Positions 60,289 through 64,000 of a stretch of DNA of 64,000 nt are shown piece after piece. Origin of the DNA: CAVUWL01 sp963700105 (GTDB lineage: Bacteria > Actinomycetota > Thermoleophilia > Solirubrobacterales > 70-9); assembly GCA_963700105.1 (NCBI GenBank), contig CAVOWL010000004.1, positions 1,178,001-1,242,000 of the forward strand. The letters are read 5' to 3'. The notes beneath the pieces are model-generated. The model searched no databases. It was not told the DNA's origin and saw only the letters and a list, made by a program, of their open reading frames with translations. Every line of letters starts with the position of its first letter. The stretch's first letter is position 1. Position numbers and translations under genes: made by a program.

Positions 60289-60738
60289 CTATGAGCCCGT
60301 TGGAGTGGCCACGAAGACTGGAATGATCCGGCTGGTCTTCGTTTGGTACTCCGCATAGCTGGGATAGGCCTCGACGGCGCGCTCCCACCACAACGCTCGC
60401 TCCTCGCCCTGAACCTCTCGCGCGACGAAGTCGTGCGGCTTCGCGCCGTCCTGAATCATCAACGCGGTGGGGTCGGCAATCAGGTTGCCATACCAGGTCG
60501 GGTTGTTCGGAGCGCCTCCCAATGAGGCGATGAGCCCGTACTTACCGTCGTGCTCAACCCGCATCAGCGGGAACTTGCGGATCTTGCCGCTCTTTCTCCC
60601 CCGCGTGGTGACGATGATCACGGGAAGACCCGTATCCCTGAGAGTGTTGGCACGTCGGCCGTTGCTCGCCTCGTACTCATCGACCTGCTCGCGCACCCAG
60701 TCCCACGGGCTCGGCTCGTACTCACCTTGTAGCGGCAT
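60289..60738 (-). CDS. deazaflavin (F420)-dependent nitroreductase, Ddn family
   Basis: A 149-residue split-barrel protein of the Ddn/F420-dependent oxidoreductase family. [20 protein letters not shown] (the GRKSG-x-x-R motif) and [20 protein letters not shown] followed by ADP are the conserved blocks that hold deazaflavin in relatives such as mycobacterial Ddn. It would reduce quinones or nitro-compounds with F420H2. The ATG at 60738 has GAGGAG six bases upstream. F420 use implies biosynthesis genes elsewhere in the genome. Monocistronic. Confidence 0.9.
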   Translation of the reverse strand: MPLQGEYEPSPWDWVREQVDEYEASNGRRANTLRDTGLPVIIVTTRGRKSGKIRKFPLMRVEHDGKYGLIASLGGAPNNPTWYGNLIADPTALMIQDGAKPHDFVAREVQGEERALWWERAVEAYPSYAEYQTKTSRIIPVFVATPTGS

Positions 60739-61191
60739 TTGCACTCCTCATACGTTTAGTTTCGACAACGGCATTTGATGCTCCACAACCGACTGGCGAA
60801 GACGCGCCGCTGCTGGCTTGAACCCAGCCGCGTGCCCCCAGAAGCTGTGGCAGCAACTCTTGCGACAGCGTAGTCTGCCGCAGGAGCTGATTTGCCCGAG
60901 CGAAGCAGTCGCTGCCAGTCGCAGCGGCGGCCTCACCGAGTTTCGTCCGTTCAGACAGTCTCGATCGCGAGCGTGGTTGCGCCTGATTCATTGGCAATGC
61001 GATAGCGGCGGGCCGACCTGGATTCTTACGTGTGGCTCAGCGGCGGCGTCGACCAAAGCTAGCGCCGTGTGGCGCAGCTGGCCCGACCAGCTCGTCCGGT
61101 CTCGCGGTGGTCAGTACCGTCGCGGCAGGCGAGCCTTAGGCCTCTGGGTACCTGGAGCACGAATGGCTGCGTGATGCCAGAACGCCCAGTG
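60739..61191. other. intergenic, no gene seen
   Basis: Upstream of the Ddn-family gene and downstream of the DUF4349 gene. No motif-bearing frame was seen. Confidence 0.45.
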
Positions 61192-62517
61192 TCACGGTGA
61201 ATTCAGAGCCTGCTCGCGCTTGTATCGGCGCCAGGTGCGTCGCGCGCGCGCAACTCCTGCGACGACGAGAGCGAGCGGCACGAGTACCGCGGCCAGGATC
61301 AGGATCGCGATGACGACGACGAGCAGGACCTGGCCTGCGTCGTGAAGACCTTTCTGGAGGGAGAGTCCTTCACTACCGGCGCGTGTGTCGCCGAGGATGC
61401 TCACTTCGACTTCGGACGTGCTCGCGCGCGCCGTGATTGAGTTCACGGAGGATTGTGCTCGCGCAATCGCAGCGCGGGACGCCGCCAGGCGGGCGTGCAG
61501 GCTGTCGATCTGTGCTTCGGTGCTCGCTGCTGCGAGTGCACGCAGCAGCGCTCGCTGTTCAGCTTTGGCGTCGCTCAACCGCTGGTGCGCGGCGTTGTAG
61601 GTACCGGTGATGTCCTGCAGGGACTGGTTCTCCGCCCGAACCGGAGCCAGACGCCCGATTGCTGCCAGCGCGGAGGCGAGTCGCGCGCTGGGCAGCATGA
61701 GCGCGAGCGTGGCTTCGCTGGCTCCTTGCTGCTGCACCTGCACGTTGGACGACTGAACGTAGCCGCCGTCATGTACCGTGAGCTGCGCAATCTGGTCTGA
61801 TGTGACCTGCAGGTTTTGGGGGGTACCGCCCAGCGTGATGGACGCCGCGAGGTGCTGCACACGCCTGGGCGCCGAGGACCCGCCAGTAGCGCTCGTGGCG
61901 GCAATCGACGCTGATGCCTGCGCCCGTGGGGACACAGCCGAGCCTCCCGACCTTGCCGTAGGTGCCGAAGGTATGGCAGAGGGGGACGACGATATTGCGC
62001 CTTTTGAAGCACGGGCGCTACCGTTGAGGGCAGCTTCTGTCGCTCTCTGCGTGGGAGCCCGGGACTCGATAACAGGCGCGGATCTGTGCAATCCCGAGAT
62101 AAGTAGCGCCGCGACGATCGCAACGGCCACAGTCGCGGCTACCCCAACAGCCGAGCGCCGAGGAGATGTGAGTGACCACGAACCGGGCCGATGGCGCACA
62201 AACGCGCCCGGTCGCGACCCCGACGTGTCGCCCGCCGAGATCCGTCGAGGTGACCCGGCCGAGTCCTGACCCCGCATCCGCGTCTCAGCATCCTCGGCGC
62301 TACCTTCGAGTGCACCACGGCGCTCAAGCTCCTGCGCGAGGCGCAATTCAAACGCGGGAGTCGTGGGAGGAGCGAGCGCACGCACGTCATCGCGCAGCTC
62401 TCGCCAGGCATGCGCGTCCGGGCGCTGCGACTCACCGCGAAGCGCAGCCTCCAGCTCCGCGGTCCAAGCCTCCTGGCTGGGCAACGGCTCATCGGATGGG
62501 AACGGAATGATCCTCAT
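61192..62517 (-). CDS. DUF4349 membrane protein, presumed anti-sigma factor
   Basis: A 441-residue protein. A cytoplasmic N-terminal part (about 1-120), containing AFELRLAQELERRG, resembles the start of anti-sigma proteins. One TM (SAVGVAATVAVAIVAALLIS) is followed by a Ser/Ala-rich linker, then a DUF4349 domain: AASITLGGTPQNLQVTSDQI, DGGYVQSS, and a coiled-coil with QSLQDITGTYNAAHQRLSDA and AEQRALLRALAAAS. A second TM (VLLVVVIAILILAAVLVPLA) and a basic tail end it. Its start overlaps the ECF sigma stop by 4 bp, so it very likely restrains that sigma factor and senses the envelope through its outer domain (inference). Confidence 0.85.
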   Translation of the reverse strand: MRIIPFPSDEPLPSQEAWTAELEAALRGESQRPDAHAWRELRDDVRALAPPTTPAFELRLAQELERRGALEGSAEDAETRMRGQDSAGSPRRISAGDTSGSRPGAFVRHRPGSWSLTSPRRSAVGVAATVAVAIVAALLISGLHRSAPVIESRAPTQRATEAALNGSARASKGAISSSPSAIPSAPTARSGGSAVSPRAQASASIAATSATGGSSAPRRVQHLAASITLGGTPQNLQVTSDQIAQLTVHDGGYVQSSNVQVQQQGASEATLALMLPSARLASALAAIGRLAPVRAENQSLQDITGTYNAAHQRLSDAKAEQRALLRALAAASTEAQIDSLHARLAASRAAIARAQSSVNSITARASTSEVEVSILGDTRAGSEGLSLQKGLHDAGQVLLVVVIAILILAAVLVPLALVVAGVARARRTWRRYKREQALNSP

Positions 62518-63095
62518 GCGACCTCCTCGCGGCCGGCTTCGGCACAGTGCTCGCGCAGCCGCGTGAGCGCACGGTGAAGCCGCGTGCCGGCGTTGGACTC
62601 GCTGATGCCCAGGGTGCGTGCCAGCTCGCTGTTAGAGAGCTGACCGTGAAACTTCAGCAGCACGAGCTCACGCTCGCGAAGCGGCAACGATGCGAGCGCA
62701 TCAAGCACGGTTGCGCGACGCTCCACATCCTCGAGCGCGTCACCAGGAGCCCGATCGTCTACAAGATCATCCCCTTCTAGGTCGTAGCTGCTCCTGCGCC
62801 TTCTTTGACGCAGTTCATCCAAAGCGGCATTGCGGGCAATCGAGAACAACCAGGCGCGCGGGGTCCCGCGCCGCCGATCGAAGCGCAAACGCGAACGGTA
62901 GAGCCGTTCGAACGCGAGCGCGGTGAGATCCTCAGCCGCTGAGCGATCGCGCAGAAGAGAGATCAGATACCCATGCACATCGCTGGCGCATTCTCTGAAG
63001 AGGGCATCAAACGCGGCCGGGTCGAGTACACCCTCACGAAATGTCGCTCCAGTCCGCGACGATGGCTGCTCGGAAGAGGACACGGGAGTGCTCAT
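62514..63095 (-). CDS. ECF-type RNA polymerase sigma factor
   Basis: A 193-residue ECF sigma-70 factor. Region 2 (about 25-95) contains DVHGYLISLLRDRSAAEDLT and RGTPRAWLFSIARNAALDEL, and region 4 (about 130-185) contains LPLRERELVLLKFHGQLSNS and ELARTLGISESNAGTRLHRA. The ATG at 63095 follows an in-frame GTG, so the exact start could be one codon earlier. It is co-transcribed and overlapping with the DUF4349 protein, the usual sigma-before-anti-sigma order. The target promoters are not evident in this window. Confidence 0.92.
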   Translation of the reverse strand: MSTPVSSSEQPSSRTGATFREGVLDPAAFDALFRECASDVHGYLISLLRDRSAAEDLTALAFERLYRSRLRFDRRRGTPRAWLFSIARNAALDELRQRRRRSSYDLEGDDLVDDRAPGDALEDVERRATVLDALASLPLRERELVLLKFHGQLSNSELARTLGISESNAGTRLHRALTRLREHCAEAGREEVA

Positions 63096-63433
63096 CACCT
63101 TAACTACGAAGGTGATGGCAATCCGTCACAAACTATCCACGCTTGCTGCCCACACCTCGGTGCGCTAGTGCTTTCCGGGCCGAGCGATCGTCCGAGCGTC
63201 GACCGCGCTCATGAGCGCAATGGACGAGGAGCAGGAGCTCGAGGACGGAGCTTCAGTTGGGAGGGCGGACAGCGCGAGTCTGAGAGGTGCCCCATTTACA
63301 GCGATTCTGGCGGTGGTAGCGAAGACCGATACCGGGCGGGATTCGTCCCTCGCTACCACCCGCGGATAGTCGAGCTGACGTCGGCTCTTGTCACGCTTTA
63401 GCCGGCTCCGTATCGAGTGGGACCGTAGGGTTT
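63096..63433. other. intergenic, contains repeat copy 2 and an inverted repeat
   Basis: Leader of the sigma factor gene and 3' side of the FMN reductase. It contains the 36-bp repeat at 63340-63375 and an 11-bp inverted repeat, GGTGGTAGCGA (63312-63322) with TCGCTACCACC (63350-63360). Confidence 0.5.
63340..63375 (+). repeat. 36-bp dispersed repeat, copy 2
   Basis: Matches 59936-59971 at 34 of 36 positions. Part of this copy (63350-63360) also pairs with an arm at 63312-63322 to give an 11-bp stem with a 27-nt loop, so it could fold as RNA or be a small interspersed palindromic element. Confidence 0.75.
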
Positions 63434-64000
63434 CTACTCGACCCGATCTGTCATCGGATCGGGTCGCTCGCCGAGGTACTCGACCCAGCGCGTCTTCGCA
63501 CAGGGGTAGTGCTTGGAAGCCTCGACCAGATCCATGAAGCCGATGATCGTGGCGTCGAAGCGCTCCTGCAGTTGGTCATTGGCGAGGCGCTCGCCAGCGT
63601 CGAAAGCCTGGTGAGCCTGGGCGAGAGAGAACATGTCGGGGTACACCCGCACGCCAAGGTGCTCGAACGGAACCCGCAGGCCCCAAAGTCCTCGATTGCC
63701 ACCTACCATCGACGGCGAGGCCGACAGCAGCAGAGCGTGCTTCTCATTAAATGGCTGCGGGCTGAAGCGGGAAACCCAGTCGATCGAGTTCTTTAGTGCG
63801 CCGGGCATCGAAGCGTTGTACTCGGGTGAGCTGACCACGAAGGCATCGTTGGTCTGAATGCAGGACCGGAGTAGGTCGGCTCCGGACGGGAAGCCGTCTG
63901 CGTCCTGAGTATCGGCGTTGTAGGCGGGTGTCTCGAAATCAGCCATTGGCCTGGAGTCGACGATCCCACCATTGGCCTCGATCGTGGTCGCGGCCAGGCA
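63434..64000 (-). CDS. NADPH-dependent FMN reductase, 5' end outside window
   Basis: The C-terminal 188 residues of a flavodoxin-fold NAD(P)H:FMN oxidoreductase. The reading frame is open to the window edge (CLAATTIEANGGIVDSRPMA), so the start lies beyond 64000. SSPEYNASMPGALKNSIDWV is the family signature around the FMN site, followed by ALLLSASPSMVGGNRGLWGL. The N-terminal GSxR-x-x-S phosphate-binding loop is expected outside the window. It could reduce quinones or supply reduced flavin. The internal ATG at 63946 is not the start. Confidence 0.88.
   Translation of the reverse strand, partial: CLAATTIEANGGIVDSRPMADFETPAYNADTQDADGFPSGADLLRSCIQTNDAFVVSSPEYNASMPGALKNSIDWVSRFSPQPFNEKHALLLSASPSMVGGNRGLWGLRVPFEHLGVRVYPDMFSLAQAHQAFDAGERLANDQLQERFDATIIGFMDLVEASKHYPCAKTRWVEYLGERPDPMTDRVE

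Overview
The window is 64 kb of high-GC DNA from a soil-type actinobacterium. I infer the Thermoleophilia/Solirubrobacterales lineage, but only from content: a double-VOC protein of the mycobacterial Rv0577 type, an F420/Ddn-family oxidoreductase, a CYP135-like P450, many TetR regulators, a DUF4349 anti-sigma-like protein, a collagen-like surface protein, and very large secreted NHL/fibronectin-like proteins with basic tails. No rRNA, intact tRNA, transposase, integrase or CRISPR array was found.

Positions 1-23,300 hold small metabolic and detoxification transcription units, most paired with their own regulator: AraC with a VOC protein, WYL with a double VOC protein, TetR-P450-hydrolase under a palindromic operator, a MerR regulator facing a small membrane protein across a 19-bp-spacer promoter, TetR facing two alpha/beta hydrolases across a double operator, and an aldo/keto reductase-hydroxyacid dehydrogenase-MFS operon. 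Between 16.83 and 17.28 kb lie broken remnants of a short-chain dehydrogenase and a MarR gene.

Positions 23,300-37,100 shift to the cell envelope. They hold a collagen-like membrane-anchored protein whose ribosome binding site sits inside a 10-bp stem, a frameshifted small secreted protein, an FHA-TM-trypsin-like protease, a secreted EXORDIUM/PKD-type protein, and a MarR gene overlapping a 1,294-residue ABC exporter in which both halves are fused and one ATP site is degenerate.

Positions 37,055-38,575 are a gene desert with a 3' fragment of an elongator tRNA-Met gene, which looks like an integration scar. Next to it is the most striking feature: a 15.5-kb minus-strand operon (54,125 to 38,576) of five giant secreted proteins (870, 1185, 988, 1232 and 910 residues). 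Every internal junction has overlapping stop and start codons. Genes 2-5 are two copies of a two-gene unit (propeller/FN3 protein, then a Cys-rich non-catalytic protein). Hand-counted 60-nt samples inside the operon are near 48% GC, against 72% in one sample of the ABC gene. No function is known to me, and this operon is the best candidate here for an undescribed system.

Positions 54,700-64,000 contain three related TetR genes in tandem, a UGT-like glycosyltransferase, a Ddn-family oxidoreductase, an ECF sigma factor overlapping its presumed DUF4349 anti-sigma partner, a 36-bp dispersed repeat, and the 3' part of an NADPH-dependent FMN reductase cut by the window edge.
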